A stretch of DNA of 64,000 nucleotides from Winslowiella toletana (GCF_017875465.1 NZ_JAGGMQ010000001.1:2976001-3040000), one strand, 5' to 3'; counted from the stretch's first letter, positions 19,704 to 28,860 are shown. Notes: generated by a model not told the origin, from the sequence alone. Program-made: numbers and translations.

Positions 19704-21418
19704 TGACCGATACACATTTGCAGGTCGCGGCGATTCAGTTTGAACCGACGCAGTTTCGTAAAGAAGAGAACATCAGCCAGCTGCTGGCGCTGGCGGATGC
19801 TGCAGCGCAGGATGGCGCCCGGCTGATTGTGATGCCGGAAATGGGCACCACTGGTTACTGCTGGCGTAATCGCAATGAGGTCGCCCCCTTTGTGGAAACC
19901 GTCGACGGCGCAACCTGTCAGCGCTTCAGCGCCCTGGCGCGCGAGCATAACTGCTATCTGGTACTGGGGATGCCGGAAGTGGATGCTGAGAGCGGACTTT
20001 ACTACAACAGCGCGGTGCTGATTGGTCCGCAAGGGGTGATTGGCGTGCATCGCAAGACTCACCCCTATATTTCCGAACCGAAATGGGCGGCCAATGGCGA
20101 TCTCGGCCATCAGGTATTCGCTACGCCGATTGGCAATATCGCCTTGCTGATCTGCATGGATATTCACTTTATCGAAACCGCACGTCTGGCGGCGGTCGGT
20201 GGCGCGCAGATTATCTGCCATATCAGCAACTGGCTGGCGGAACGCACCCCGGCGCCTTACTGGCTGACCCGGGCATGGGAAAATGGCTGCGCGCTGATTG
20301 AGAGTAACCGCTGGGGCTGGGAGCGCGGCGTGCAGTTTAGCGGCGGCAGCTGCGTGGTGGACGGCGACGGTCAGCTGCTGGCCGCCCGTGACAGCGGCGA
20401 CGGCATTGTGGCGGCGCAGATTCAGCTGCCACAGCACAATCCGGCGCTGGCGAAACGCCGCCCGGAGTTGTACCAGCGTCTGATGACCAATACCTTTATC
20501 TGGAATCCCGGCGATTTCTTTGGCTTATACGGCATGGAGCCACTGCCGCGGGGCAAGCAGTCGCCAGTGGCGGTGGCGCAGTTTACGCCGCAGATAGGGC
20601 CGGATCTGAATCTGCGTAAGATGCGTGAGATGGCGCAGGCGGCGAAACGCGCGGGCGTTGAATTGATGGTTTTCCCGGAAAAGGCGCTAACTGGTGGCAG
20701 CGGACGTGAACAGGCGATGACTGCCAGCCATCCGGTAGTAGCACAGTTCCTGCAACTGGCAGTGGAACTGGATATGGCGTTGCTGACCGGCTGGATTGAG
20801 CAGGAAGGGGATACATTCTATAACAGCGCGCTGCTGGTTGGTGCGCAAGGGGTGATTGCTAACTATCGCCAGATCCATCTTAATGCCGCCGATCAGCGCT
20901 GGGCGACGGCAGGAGACAGCTGGGTCACCGCCGATCTGCCTTGTGGTCGCGTGGGCTTGCTGCTGGGGGAAGATTTGCTGATCCCGGAGGCGGGTCGTAT
21001 TCTTGCTCTTGAAGGCTGCGATCTGCTGGCCTGTCCGGCGGCGCTGGCTGAACCGCTGCCGCTGGCGCATAGCGGCACGGTAATTCGCCATAACTATCCG
21101 ATTCCCACCGGCGTCGATCCGCTGCACTGCCTGCTGCCACGGGTGCGCGCGGGCGAGAACAACCTGTGGCTGGCTTTTGCCAACAGCTGCGATGAGCAAA
21201 CGGGCAGTTTCGGCATTAGCGGTATTTATGGCCCGGATACCTTTGCTTTCCCGCGCAGTGAAGCCAAAGTGATGCAGACGGAAGGCATGGTGACCCTGAC
21301 GATTGATACCGGCGACAGCAGTACGCCATATCCGACCCATGTGGTGCGGCGTAAAGATCTGGTACTGATGCGTCAGCCACACTATTACCGCGCACTGGTG
21401 ACCAGACGTGCGACATGA
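19703..21418 (+). CDS. Tandem carbon-nitrogen hydrolase (nitrilase superfamily), second domain catalytically degenerate
   Basis: The 571 residues are two nitrilase-superfamily domains in one chain, twice the normal length. Domain 1 (about 1-280) has the full triad: Glu46 in MPEMGTTGY, Lys118 in HRKTHPY and Cys151 in LLICMDIHF. Domain 2 (about 287-550) keeps Glu326 in FPEKALTGG but has Gln390 where the lysine belongs (NYRQIHL) and Gly422 where the cysteine belongs (LLLGEDLLIPE). It is probably a structural pseudo-domain. The enzyme should hydrolyse an amide or nitrile brought in by the adjacent permease. Translation is coupled to the permease by a 1-nt overlap. Confidence 0.85.
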   Translation: MTDTHLQVAAIQFEPTQFRKEENISQLLALADAAAQDGARLIVMPEMGTTGYCWRNRNEVAPFVETVDGATCQRFSALAREHNCYLVLGMPEVDAESGLYYNSAVLIGPQGVIGVHRKTHPYISEPKWAANGDLGHQVFATPIGNIALLICMDIHFIETARLAAVGGAQIICHISNWLAERTPAPYWLTRAWENGCALIESNRWGWERGVQFSGGSCVVDGDGQLLAARDSGDGIVAAQIQLPQHNPALAKRRPELYQRLMTNTFIWNPGDFFGLYGMEPLPRGKQSPVAVAQFTPQIGPDLNLRKMREMAQAAKRAGVELMVFPEKALTGGSGREQAMTASHPVVAQFLQLAVELDMALLTGWIEQEGDTFYNSALLVGAQGVIANYRQIHLNAADQRWATAGDSWVTADLPCGRVGLLLGEDLLIPEAGRILALEGCDLLACPAALAEPLPLAHSGTVIRHNYPIPTGVDPLHCLLPRVRAGENNLWLAFANSCDEQTGSFGISGIYGPDTFAFPRSEAKVMQTEGMVTLTIDTGDSSTPYPTHVVRRKDLVLMRQPHYYRALVTRRAT

Positions 21419-21462
21419 ATCCATTTAGCGGCGGCCTGCGGGCCGCACTCCAGGAGAGATCT

Positions 21463-22629
21463 ATGCAGTTAAACGGCGATGCCGGTGATAAAAAAACGGT
21501 TATCCCGGTGGGCATTCTCTACTCCGTCTCCGGCGATTATGGCGTGATTGGCCGTGAAATGGTCAATGGCATTATGCTGGCGATTGAAGAGATTAATGCC
21601 GACCCGGCGTTTAACTTTACGCTGGCGCCGATTGTCTACGACCCCGGCGGTTCGCTGGATAAGTACTACGAATATTGCTACGACCTGCTGTATCGCCATG
21701 GCGTGCGCCATATTGTTGGTTGCTACACTTCGGCTTCGCGTAAGGTGATGCTGCCATTAATCGAAGGGGCCAATGCCCTGCTGTGGCACTCGGCGCGCTA
21801 TGAGGGGTTTGAAAGCAGCAATAATGTGATTTACCTCGGCGCAGCACCGAATCAGCATGTGATTCCGATGCTCAGCTGGTTGCTGGAGCATCATCAGCCG
21901 CAGATCTACCATGTCGGTTCCAACTATGTCTGGTCATGGGAAATTGATCGCATTACCCGCGAAGTGATTGAGCCGGTCGGCGGTGAACTGGTGGCCAGCC
22001 AGCTGCTGCCGCTGGGCGAAACCGAAGTTCAGGCGATTATTGACGACATTATTGCCAAAAAACCAAAGGTGGTACTGGCGACGCTGGTGGGGGTTTCCGC
22101 CTATCGTTTCTACCACGCCTGGCACGCCGCTGCTCAGCAGCATCCTTTTCTTGCCTCCGACACCCTGATTAAACTGAGCCTGACGCTGTGTGAACCCGAG
22201 GTCAGACTGATTGGCGCGGAAGCGCTGGAGGGCTATCTGGTCTCTTCGGTATGGTTTCAGTCAATTGATACGCCACAGAACCAGCGCTTTCTGCGCCGCT
22301 ATCGTCAGCGTTTTGGCGACCACAGTTCGCCCTCGGTGGATTCGCAGGCTGCATGGCTGGCCGGGCAGTTTCTGGCGCGGGCGATCAATCGCAGCGGCAG
22401 CGACGAAGTGGTTGGGGTGCGTGAAGCGGTCTGGCAGGATGAGATTGACGCTCCGGCAGGCAAAGTACGCATTGATGCCGATAATAATCATGCCTGGCTG
22501 ACGCCACATATGGCGCGCTGTGAGCAGGGGGTGCTGCAAACCTTCTGGCAGGCGCCTGAAGCGGTAAAACCCGATCCCTGGTTAACCTGGGTCGATCTGG
22601 CGCTCCTGGCGCAAGAGGGCAGCGCCTGA
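21463..22629 (+). CDS. AmiC-like amide-sensing periplasmic-binding-fold regulator
   Basis: About 388 residues homologous to Pseudomonas aeruginosa AmiC, the ligand sensor that sequesters the antiterminator AmiR. Shared segments include GVRHIVGCYTSASRKVMLPLIEGANALLWHS, YEGFESSNNVIYLGAAPNQ, SSVWFQSIDTPQN and IDAPAGKVRIDADNNHAWL. There is no signal peptide, consistent with a cytosolic sensor rather than a transport-binding protein. I prefer the ATG at 21463 with AGGAGAG upstream. An ATG at 21415 overlapping the nitrilase stop would add 16 residues. Confidence 0.85.
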   Translation: MQLNGDAGDKKTVIPVGILYSVSGDYGVIGREMVNGIMLAIEEINADPAFNFTLAPIVYDPGGSLDKYYEYCYDLLYRHGVRHIVGCYTSASRKVMLPLIEGANALLWHSARYEGFESSNNVIYLGAAPNQHVIPMLSWLLEHHQPQIYHVGSNYVWSWEIDRITREVIEPVGGELVASQLLPLGETEVQAIIDDIIAKKPKVVLATLVGVSAYRFYHAWHAAAQQHPFLASDTLIKLSLTLCEPEVRLIGAEALEGYLVSSVWFQSIDTPQNQRFLRRYRQRFGDHSSPSVDSQAAWLAGQFLARAINRSGSDEVVGVREAVWQDEIDAPAGKVRIDADNNHAWLTPHMARCEQGVLQTFWQAPEAVKPDPWLTWVDLALLAQEGSA

Positions 22630-23246
22630 TGGCGGGCGCCAGAGTGCGCATGCGTGGCCTGAAAGTGTGCGCCATTGGCTGCAACGGGCGTGATGCACAG
22701 CATCTGCAACAGCAGTTCGCGCGGCTTGGCGTCGAAGCCTGCTTCCACGAACAGTTTCCGCCGCCGGAAGCCTTTGACGGTCAGCAACTGGTGATGTTTG
22801 ATGGCGACAACCCGCAGCTGTTCCATCCGACACACCGTCTGCCGTGGCCTGAGTTACCGAAAATTGTGCTGACCACCATGGAGACGCCCTCGCGCCTGCA
22901 ATGGATTATTGAGCAGCAGATTTCCGGTTATATGCGTAAACCGGTGCGTTTTGATGGCGTGATGACGGCATTAACGCTGGCGCTGGCGGCTGATGCCCGG
23001 CAGCAGGCGCTGACTGCGCAGCTGCAACGCCAGGATGAACGGCTGAAGGCGCGGCGTTTTCTGTTCTCCGCCCAGTTATGGCTGATGCAACAGCTTGAAC
23101 TGGATGAAGACAGCGCTTACGGCCTGCTGCGGCGCATGGCGATGCAGCAGCAAAAAACCGTCGAGCACTTCAGTATCGATCTGCTGGCAAATCGGCAGGG
23201 CTATCTGACGCTGGCGAAAACCCTGTTAACTGCGCCGGGTGGCTGA
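22629..23246 (+). CDS. AmiR-like ANTAR-domain antiterminator
   Basis: A 205-residue homologue of AmiR. The N-terminal pseudo-receiver domain lacks the phosphorylation chemistry of true receivers; FPPPEAFDGQQLVMFDGDN matches the AmiR WPPPEAFD segment. A coiled-coil linker (about 120-150) follows, then a C-terminal ANTAR three-helix domain (FLFSAQLWLMQQLELDEDSAYGLL, RRMAMQQQKTVEHFSIDLL). ANTAR domains bind paired hexaloop RNA hairpins and prevent termination; matching hairpins lie in this operon's leader at 18078-18159. The start overlaps the amiC-like stop. It is the last gene of the operon and ends where convergent yeaL ends. Confidence 0.85.
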   Translation: MAGARVRMRGLKVCAIGCNGRDAQHLQQQFARLGVEACFHEQFPPPEAFDGQQLVMFDGDNPQLFHPTHRLPWPELPKIVLTTMETPSRLQWIIEQQISGYMRKPVRFDGVMTALTLALAADARQQALTAQLQRQDERLKARRFLFSAQLWLMQQLELDEDSAYGLLRRMAMQQQKTVEHFSIDLLANRQGYLTLAKTLLTAPGG

Positions 23247-23696
23247 CTATTTATTAATCACAAACAGCGACACAATACCGGCGGCAATCAGTGGGCCAAC
23301 GGGTACGCCACGAAACAGCGAGACGCCGATAATGGTGCCAATCAGTAAGCCGCCAACAATGGTTGGCTGGCTGCTCATCAGCGAGACGCCACGCCCCCCG
23401 AGCCAGGAAACAAAAATTCCCACCGCAATCGCCAGCAGCGATTTCCAGTCCAGAAACGATTTCAGCAAGGTGCTGGAAGGCAGCGAACCGCTGGCCAGCG
23501 GCGCCATCACCGCAATGGTCAGAATAATAATCCCCAGCGTAATGCCCTGTTTTTCCACATAAGGGAAGAACTGCGACAGCGGGGTGATTTTGATCACCAG
23601 CAGAACCAGAATCGATACGGTGACAGCGGTGTTATGGACAAAAAAACTCAGTCCACCGAGCAGGATCAGGATAATTAACGACGAGTAGGCGGCCAT
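23247..23696 (-). CDS. yeaL: YeaL, DUF441 family inner-membrane protein
   Basis: A 149-residue membrane protein with about four or five hydrophobic segments, very close to E. coli YeaL (148). Shared stretches are [55 protein letters not shown] and [13 protein letters not shown]. Its function is unknown. In E. coli yeaL is elsewhere in the chromosome, so its position here reflects rearrangement. Its stop codon abuts the amiR-like stop. Confidence 0.88.
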   Translation of the reverse strand: MAAYSSLIILILLGGLSFFVHNTAVTVSILVLLVIKITPLSQFFPYVEKQGITLGIIILTIAVMAPLASGSLPSSTLLKSFLDWKSLLAIAVGIFVSWLGGRGVSLMSSQPTIVGGLLIGTIIGVSLFRGVPVGPLIAAGIVSLFVINK

Positions 23697-23747
23697 CTGT
23701 GGCTCCGGAAAGAGAAAAAAGCGTGCTCTTTACCTTATCACTCTATC

Positions 23748-24164
23748 TCACTGACAATCATCAGGATTCGCACAGCTGCCCTGATTAAGGGATTTCAGCA
23801 GCAGCGCCTGATTTTTAATCAGCTGTACGCCCTGCGCCCCCAGCGACACTCCGGCCATGGTGCCTTGTTCAGCCAGATACCAGCTTTTAGCCGCGGCCAG
23901 CCAGCTGTCGCGATACTTCAGCCAGTTGCGCTGCGCATCGCGTAATTTGGCTTTTTGCTCACTGTTAAGTTTTTTCATTACTGTCTGGTACTGCCGGTTC
24001 ATCTCCTTATCCCATGACTTATTAGCGGCGTCATAGCATTGCGATATGCCGACGGTCGATGAGTGGCTGTTCAGACAGCTCTCCAGCGCGCTATCAAGCG
24101 GATTATCGGCGGAAAAAGCCGCTGTGGGCAGCGCCAGACAGAGGATGAGCAGGATTTTTTTCAT
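23748..24164 (-). CDS. DUF1311 / LprI-like exported protein
   Basis: A predicted periplasmic protein of 138 residues. The signal peptide is residues 1-18 (MKKILLILCLALPTAAFS). The mature part has the DUF1311 pattern: four cysteines in CLNSHSSTVGISQCYDAANKSWDKEMNRQYQ, then LRDAQRNWLKYRDSW, and a final cysteine pair (GSCANPDDC). Some family members (LprI) inhibit lysozyme; that role here is only a possibility. I start at 24164, directly before the signal peptide; an in-frame ATG lies seven codons upstream. Confidence 0.8.
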   Translation of the reverse strand: MKKILLILCLALPTAAFSADNPLDSALESCLNSHSSTVGISQCYDAANKSWDKEMNRQYQTVMKKLNSEQKAKLRDAQRNWLKYRDSWLAAAKSWYLAEQGTMAGVSLGAQGVQLIKNQALLLKSLNQGSCANPDDCQ

Positions 24165-24251
24165 CGGTTGATTCCATAATTTCATATAGCGCGATTAATT
24201 AAGCGTGAATTATCTGTTGCCGGTGTTCAATAAAAACATCGTCAGCAGGGT

Positions 24252-24279
24252 TAAAGTTTAGTCGGGGAATTGCCGATAA
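24252..24279 (+). promoter_or_regulatory. Sigma-28 (FliA) promoter of the chemoreceptor gene
   Basis: TAAAGTTT (24252-24259) and GCCGATAA (24272-24279) both match the FliA consensus exactly; the spacer is 12 bp against the usual 11. It lies about 58 nt upstream of the chemoreceptor ATG, placing this gene in the late flagellar/chemotaxis regulon. Confidence 0.8.
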
Positions 24280-24336
24280 CTTCTGCGCTTTTAGGCTTCA
24301 GGATTTTTTGCCTTTTTCCGCAATAGGGAATACCTC

Positions 24337-25899
24337 ATGCTAAACAAAATCTCAATCCGTACCGGGCTGTTGGCTTTACTGGCATTAATGACGCTGCTGC
24401 TGCTGGTAGTCAGCATTATGGGCATTACCGCAATTAACAAAGGAACCCAATCACTGGATGCGATTAACCGCATTCAGGGTATCGAACAGAATAGCTTGTA
24501 TCTGAGTAACAGCAATCTGCTGCGTGTGCGTGTCGTGGCGGCGCTGGCGATTCGTAAAATGGAAGTGGGATTAACCGATGAAGGCGCGGCCCAGGTTAAG
24601 CGAGCACTGGGTTATCTTGAGCAGTCAAAGATCGATCTGAAACGTTTTGTCGATGCCGGTACCGTTACCGCCCATGGTAAACAGCTGGCGGATGCGGTGG
24701 TCAGCAGTTATCAGAACTATATGGATAACGGCATGACGCCGCTGGTGGCTGCGTTAAATAAGCAGGATGTCGATGCTTACTATGAGCAGCTGGAAGGTAA
24801 TATTACCGCGCTGACGATGCAGTTTAGCGATGCGGTGACGGCCTTTGGTGAGTATGCCAATCAGGTCAGCGCCGATCAGCTGGCGCAGGCGGCGAAAAAT
24901 GAACTGCAGATGAAGATACTGATCGCCTTCTGCGGCCTGCTAACGCTGCTGCTGGTGGTGCTGGCATGGTTTATTTTACGCAACCTGCTGCTGAAGCCGC
25001 TGGATAACGCCGTGGTGCATCTGGAGTATGTGGCGGCAGGCGATCTTACTCAGCAGGTGCCGCAAGGGGGTTGTTCCGAGCTGGGACGGCTTAATTCCGC
25101 CTTAGGCAGTATGCAGGTTGCCTTGCAGGAGTCGGTCAGCCGGGTGCGTGACGCCAGCCTGCAAATTGATGTTGGCAGCCGCGAGCTGAGCGCCGGTAAC
25201 CTTAACCTCTCCGCGCGCACCGAAGAGTCGGCGGCCTCGCTGGAGCAGACCGCCGCCAGTATGGAACAGCTTACCGCGACGGTGAAGCTCAATGCGGAAA
25301 ACGCGCAGAATGCTCATCAGCTGGCGCGCAGCGTATCCGATACCGCCGACCGGGGCGCCGAAGTGGTCTGTTATGTTATCGAGAAAATGCAGCAAATCTC
25401 CCACAGTTCCGCACGGATCGCCGATATTCTCAGCGTGATCGACGGCATTGCCTTCCAGACCAATATTCTGGCGCTGAATGCCTCGGTGGAAGCGGCGCGT
25501 GCCGGTGAACAGGGGCGTGGCTTTGCGGTGGTGGCGACCGAAGTGCGTGAACTGGCGCAGCGCAGCGCGACTGCGGCGAAAGAGATTCGCGTGCTGATTG
25601 CTGAATCACAAACCCGCGTCGGTGAAGGTAATCAGATGGCGACCCAGGCCGGGGAAACCATGGATGAGATCTCCAGCGAAGTGATGCGCGTCACTACCCT
25701 GATGAAAGAGATCTCCAGCGCTTCGCAGGAGCAGAGTCATGGCATTGAGCAGGTAAATCAGGCGGTCACGCAGATGGATGAAGTAGCGCAGCAGAATGCG
25801 GCGCTGGTCGAACAGGCGTCAGCGGCAACGCAGTCGCTGGAAGAGCAGTCGCAGCAGCTGGTGGAGAGTATGGCGGTGTTTAAGCTACATAGCGCATAA
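24337..25899 (+). CDS. Methyl-accepting chemotaxis protein
   Basis: Chemoreceptor of 520 residues in the Tsr/Tar family. The first membrane segment is about 10-32 (LLALLALMTLLLLVVSIMGI), and a four-helix-bundle (TarH) periplasmic sensor follows. The second membrane segment is about 192-212 (ILIAFCGLLTLLLVVLAWFIL), then a HAMP domain. The signalling coiled coil contains the highly conserved hairpin tip GIAFQTNILALNASVEAARAGEQGRGFAVVA and VRELAQRSATAAKEI. The C-terminus (MAVFKLHSA) lacks the NWETF pentapeptide that recruits CheR/CheB, so it is a low-abundance-type receptor. The ligand is unknown. Confidence 0.93.
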   Translation: MLNKISIRTGLLALLALMTLLLLVVSIMGITAINKGTQSLDAINRIQGIEQNSLYLSNSNLLRVRVVAALAIRKMEVGLTDEGAAQVKRALGYLEQSKIDLKRFVDAGTVTAHGKQLADAVVSSYQNYMDNGMTPLVAALNKQDVDAYYEQLEGNITALTMQFSDAVTAFGEYANQVSADQLAQAAKNELQMKILIAFCGLLTLLLVVLAWFILRNLLLKPLDNAVVHLEYVAAGDLTQQVPQGGCSELGRLNSALGSMQVALQESVSRVRDASLQIDVGSRELSAGNLNLSARTEESAASLEQTAASMEQLTATVKLNAENAQNAHQLARSVSDTADRGAEVVCYVIEKMQQISHSSARIADILSVIDGIAFQTNILALNASVEAARAGEQGRGFAVVATEVRELAQRSATAAKEIRVLIAESQTRVGEGNQMATQAGETMDEISSEVMRVTTLMKEISSASQEQSHGIEQVNQAVTQMDEVAQQNAALVEQASAATQSLEEQSQQLVESMAVFKLHSA

Positions 25900-25902
25900 A
25901 CT

Positions 25903-25926
25903 GTAGGGGCGGCGTTTTCGCCGCCC
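25903..25926 (+). repeat. REP-like palindromic repeat
   Basis: GTAGGGGCGGCGTTTTCGCC followed by GCCC lies 3 nt after the chemoreceptor stop. It is the same family as the other copies. A second hairpin, GGGAGCCG-GGAA-CGGCTCCC (25942-25961), follows before the convergent fbp stop. Neither has a clear uridine run, but together they separate two convergent genes. Confidence 0.7.
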
Positions 25927-25975
25927 GGCGGCGAGGCAGACGGGAGCCGGGAACGGCTCCCCTGCATATTACAAT

Positions 25976-26974
25976 TTACTGGTCCGGGAACTCGCGCATA
26001 AAGCGTTCAGTATCGTCAACCATCGCTTCGTTACCGACAAAGAACGGACTACGCTGATGCAGCGTTTCCGGTTGCAGGTCGAGAATACGATTTTTACCGT
26101 CACTGGCTTTACCACCCGCCTGTTCGGCAAGGAACGCCATCGGGTTGCACTCATACAGCAGGCGCAGCTTACCCTGTGGGTGGCTGGCGGTGCTTGGATA
26201 GAGGTAGATGCCGCCCTTCAGCAGGTTACGGTGGAAGTCCGCCACCAGTGAACCGATATAACGTGAGGTATACGGACGGTTAGTCGGTTTATCCTCTTCC
26301 TGGCAGAACTTCAGATATTTTTTCACGCCCTGCGGGAAGCGGATATAGTTCCCTTCGTTAATCGAGTAGGTATAACCTTTCTCCGGGAACATCATACGTT
26401 CCTGGCTCAGGCAGAATACGCCGAGCGAAGGATCGTAAGTGAAGGCATGGACGCCACAACCGGTGGTATACACCAGCATGGTGGAGGAGCCGTACACCAC
26501 GTAGCCTGCCGCAACCTGCTGGCTGCCTGGCTGAAGGAAATCTTCTTCAGTGACCGGCGTGCCTGGCGGTGTAATGCGACGATAGATAGAGAAGATGGTG
26601 CCAACCGAGACGTTAACATCGATATTGGATGAGCCGTCCAGTGGATCCATTAATACCACGTACTTACCGTTTTCCACGCCCTCGAAGATAACGATCTCGT
26701 CTTCTTCTTCGGATGCGATACCGGCAACAATGCCACGCGCTTTCAGTGCTGCTTTCAGCTTTTCATTGGCAAACAGGTCGAGTTTCATCTGTTGCTCGCC
26801 CTGAATGTTTTCCACGCCGCTGGCGCCGAGAATATCAACCAGTCCGGCCTTGTTGATATCACGGTGGATGATTTTCGCACCCAGTTTGATAGCGGAAAGA
26901 AGTGCCGTCAGTTCACCTGTGGCGTGAGGAAAGTCATGTTGCTTCTCGACGATAAATTCGCCTAACGTTTTCAT
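25976..26974 (-). CDS. fbp: Class I fructose-1,6-bisphosphatase
   Basis: Gluconeogenic enzyme that dephosphorylates fructose-1,6-bisphosphate. It has 332 residues, identical in length to E. coli. Motifs include [13 protein letters not shown] and the metal/phosphate site [21 protein letters not shown], with the substrate-binding region [19 protein letters not shown] and [17 protein letters not shown]. The start at 26974 gives [15 protein letters not shown]; the frame extends 12 codons upstream without homology. It is divergent from mpl. Confidence 0.97.
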   Translation of the reverse strand: MKTLGEFIVEKQHDFPHATGELTALLSAIKLGAKIIHRDINKAGLVDILGASGVENIQGEQQMKLDLFANEKLKAALKARGIVAGIASEEEDEIVIFEGVENGKYVVLMDPLDGSSNIDVNVSVGTIFSIYRRITPPGTPVTEEDFLQPGSQQVAAGYVVYGSSTMLVYTTGCGVHAFTYDPSLGVFCLSQERMMFPEKGYTYSINEGNYIRFPQGVKKYLKFCQEEDKPTNRPYTSRYIGSLVADFHRNLLKGGIYLYPSTASHPQGKLRLLYECNPMAFLAEQAGGKASDGKNRILDLQPETLHQRSPFFVGNEAMVDDTERFMREFPDQ

Positions 26975-27141
26975 AACACAATCCCTGAATCTGCGGTTGA
27001 GTAGCAGCATGTTTGACGAGCCGCTAACGTATTCGTACGCAGTTTAGCCGATGGAACGGCAAAGACCATAGTCCAAATCCGTTTCTTCCCGAGTAACTCG
27101 GCGCTAAACTGTGCGCCGAACTCTAAAGTAATGGACCTTTT

Positions 27142-28497
27142 ATGCGTATTCATATTCTCGGTATCTGCGGTACTTTCATGGGCGGTCTGGCGATGCTGGC
27201 GCGCTCGCTCGGGCATGAAGTGACCGGATCTGATGCGAACGTCTATCCGCCGATGAGTACTTTGCTGGAAGAGCAAGGTATTGATTTAATTCAGGGTTAT
27301 GATGCCAGTCAGCTTGATCCGGCACCGGACCTGGTGATTATCGGCAATGCGATGACACGCGGCAATGCCTGTGTTGAAGCGGTGCTGGAACGTAACATTC
27401 CTTACCTCTCCGGCCCACAATGGCTGCATGATTTTGTGCTGCGTGACCGTTGGGTGATTGCAGTGGCCGGAACCCACGGTAAAACCACTACCGCAGGCAT
27501 GACAGCGTGGATTTTACAGGCCTGCGGGCTGGAACCGGGCTTTGTGATCGGCGGAGTACCGGGAAATTTTGCCGTTTCGGCAACTTTAGGAAAAAGCCCA
27601 TTCTTCGTGATTGAGGCGGATGAGTATGACTGCGCATTTTTCGACAAACGCTCGAAGTTTGTGCATTACTGTCCGCGTACGCTGATCCTGAATAATCTGG
27701 AATTTGATCATGCGGATATTTTTGACGATCTGCGTGCGATTCAGAAGCAGTTCCACCATCTGATCCGCATTGTCCCGGGGCAGGGCAAAATTCTGCTGCC
27801 GGAGCACGATCCGCAGCTTAAGCAGGTGATGGCGATGGGCTGCTGGAGCGAGCAGGAGCATATCGGCGACGGCGGTAAGTGGCAGGCGAAGAAGCTGTCA
27901 GCGGACGCCTCGCACTGGCAGGTGTGGCTTGATGGTGAGGCGGTGGCGGAGGTCAACTGGGCGCTGGTCGGCGAACATAATATGCATAACGGCCTGATGG
28001 CGATTGCTGCCGCGCGTCATGTCGGTGTGAAACCGGAAGATGCCGGGCGCGCGCTGAATGATTTTATCAATGCGCGCCGCCGTCTGGAGCTGCGTGGTGA
28101 AAGCAACGGCATTAAAGTCTACGACGATTTTGCCCATCATCCGACCGCCATTCTGGCGACGCTTTCGGCCATGCGTGGCAAAGTGGGCGGCACGGCGCGC
28201 ATTCTGGCGGTGCTGGAACCGCGTTCCAATACCATGAAGATGGGCATCAGCAAGGATGACCTGGCGCCTGCCTTAGCCCGTGCCGATGAAGTGTTCCTGT
28301 TGCAGCCGCATCATATCCCGTGGCAGGTATCGGAAGTGGCCGACGCCTGCATGCAGCCTGCCCACTGGAGCTCGGACGTGGATACGCTGGTGGAGATGGT
28401 GGCGAAAGTCGCGCAGCCGGGCGATACGGTGCTGGTGATGAGTAACGGTGGTTTTGGCGGCATTCATCAGAAGTTGCTGGATCGTTTGCAGAAGTAA
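27142..28497 (+). CDS. mpl: UDP-N-acetylmuramate:L-alanyl-gamma-D-glutamyl-meso-diaminopimelate ligase
   Basis: Cytoplasmic Mur-ligase-family enzyme that recycles the murein tripeptide by joining it to UDP-MurNAc. It has 451 residues (E. coli 457). The N-terminal Rossmann-like domain is MRIHILGICGTFMGGLAMLARSLGHEVTGSD. The ATP-binding loop is VAGTHGKTTTAGM (about 110-122). The central domain has EADEYDCAFFDKRSKFVHY, and the C-terminal domain YDDFAHHPTAI and LEPRSNTMKMG. The next gene in E. coli, yjgA, is absent; a 626-bp non-coding region follows. Confidence 0.96.
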   Translation: MRIHILGICGTFMGGLAMLARSLGHEVTGSDANVYPPMSTLLEEQGIDLIQGYDASQLDPAPDLVIIGNAMTRGNACVEAVLERNIPYLSGPQWLHDFVLRDRWVIAVAGTHGKTTTAGMTAWILQACGLEPGFVIGGVPGNFAVSATLGKSPFFVIEADEYDCAFFDKRSKFVHYCPRTLILNNLEFDHADIFDDLRAIQKQFHHLIRIVPGQGKILLPEHDPQLKQVMAMGCWSEQEHIGDGGKWQAKKLSADASHWQVWLDGEAVAEVNWALVGEHNMHNGLMAIAAARHVGVKPEDAGRALNDFINARRRLELRGESNGIKVYDDFAHHPTAILATLSAMRGKVGGTARILAVLEPRSNTMKMGISKDDLAPALARADEVFLLQPHHIPWQVSEVADACMQPAHWSSDVDTLVEMVAKVAQPGDTVLVMSNGGFGGIHQKLLDRLQK

Positions 28498-28641
28498 ATA
28501 GCGCTGCGCTTGAAGACCAGAGCAAAGTCGAAGTCAAAGGCGTTTCGCTCGCCCACGTGGCGAGCGAGTTAAGGCCCGTAAGCGCGGGCCTTAACAATCC
28601 GCGCTTGCGGCAGGGCGAACGCCCGCTGTGCGGGTCCCTTC

Positions 28642-28740
28642 GTAAAAACCTCCCTCCTGACGGACCGAGTTGGACGCGTTCCATACGCGGCCAACTCTTT
28701 CGCCGCGTCCATGCGGCTCATCCTGGAGTGAGGTTTTTAC
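28642..28740 (+). repeat. Branched inverted-repeat element, copy 1 (about 100 bp)
   Basis: The outer arms GTAAAAACCTC (28642-28652) and GAGGTTTTTAC (28730-28740) are perfectly complementary. They enclose two hairpins: GAGTTGG...CCAACTC (28667-28697), whose loop side contains ACGCGTTCCATACGCGG, and GCCGC-GTCCAT-GCGGC (28702-28717). The predicted fold is a three-way junction. Copy 2 lies 120 bp downstream in the opposite orientation. Confidence 0.75.
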
Positions 28741-28860
28741 TCAGCGTTCTTTTATGCCGCCTCCAGGTCAAAACCATCAATGTGACATTGGAGGTTTTTA
28801 ACGTGTGATGATTTGCAGAATGGTGAGGTGTGGGAGGAGATGTCGTCAGAATCGCCGAGA

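Noticed and set aside
28557..28808. Open frame of 83 codons after mpl
   Set aside because: It runs through perfect hairpins and the branched repeat; the sequence is constrained as structure, not protein.
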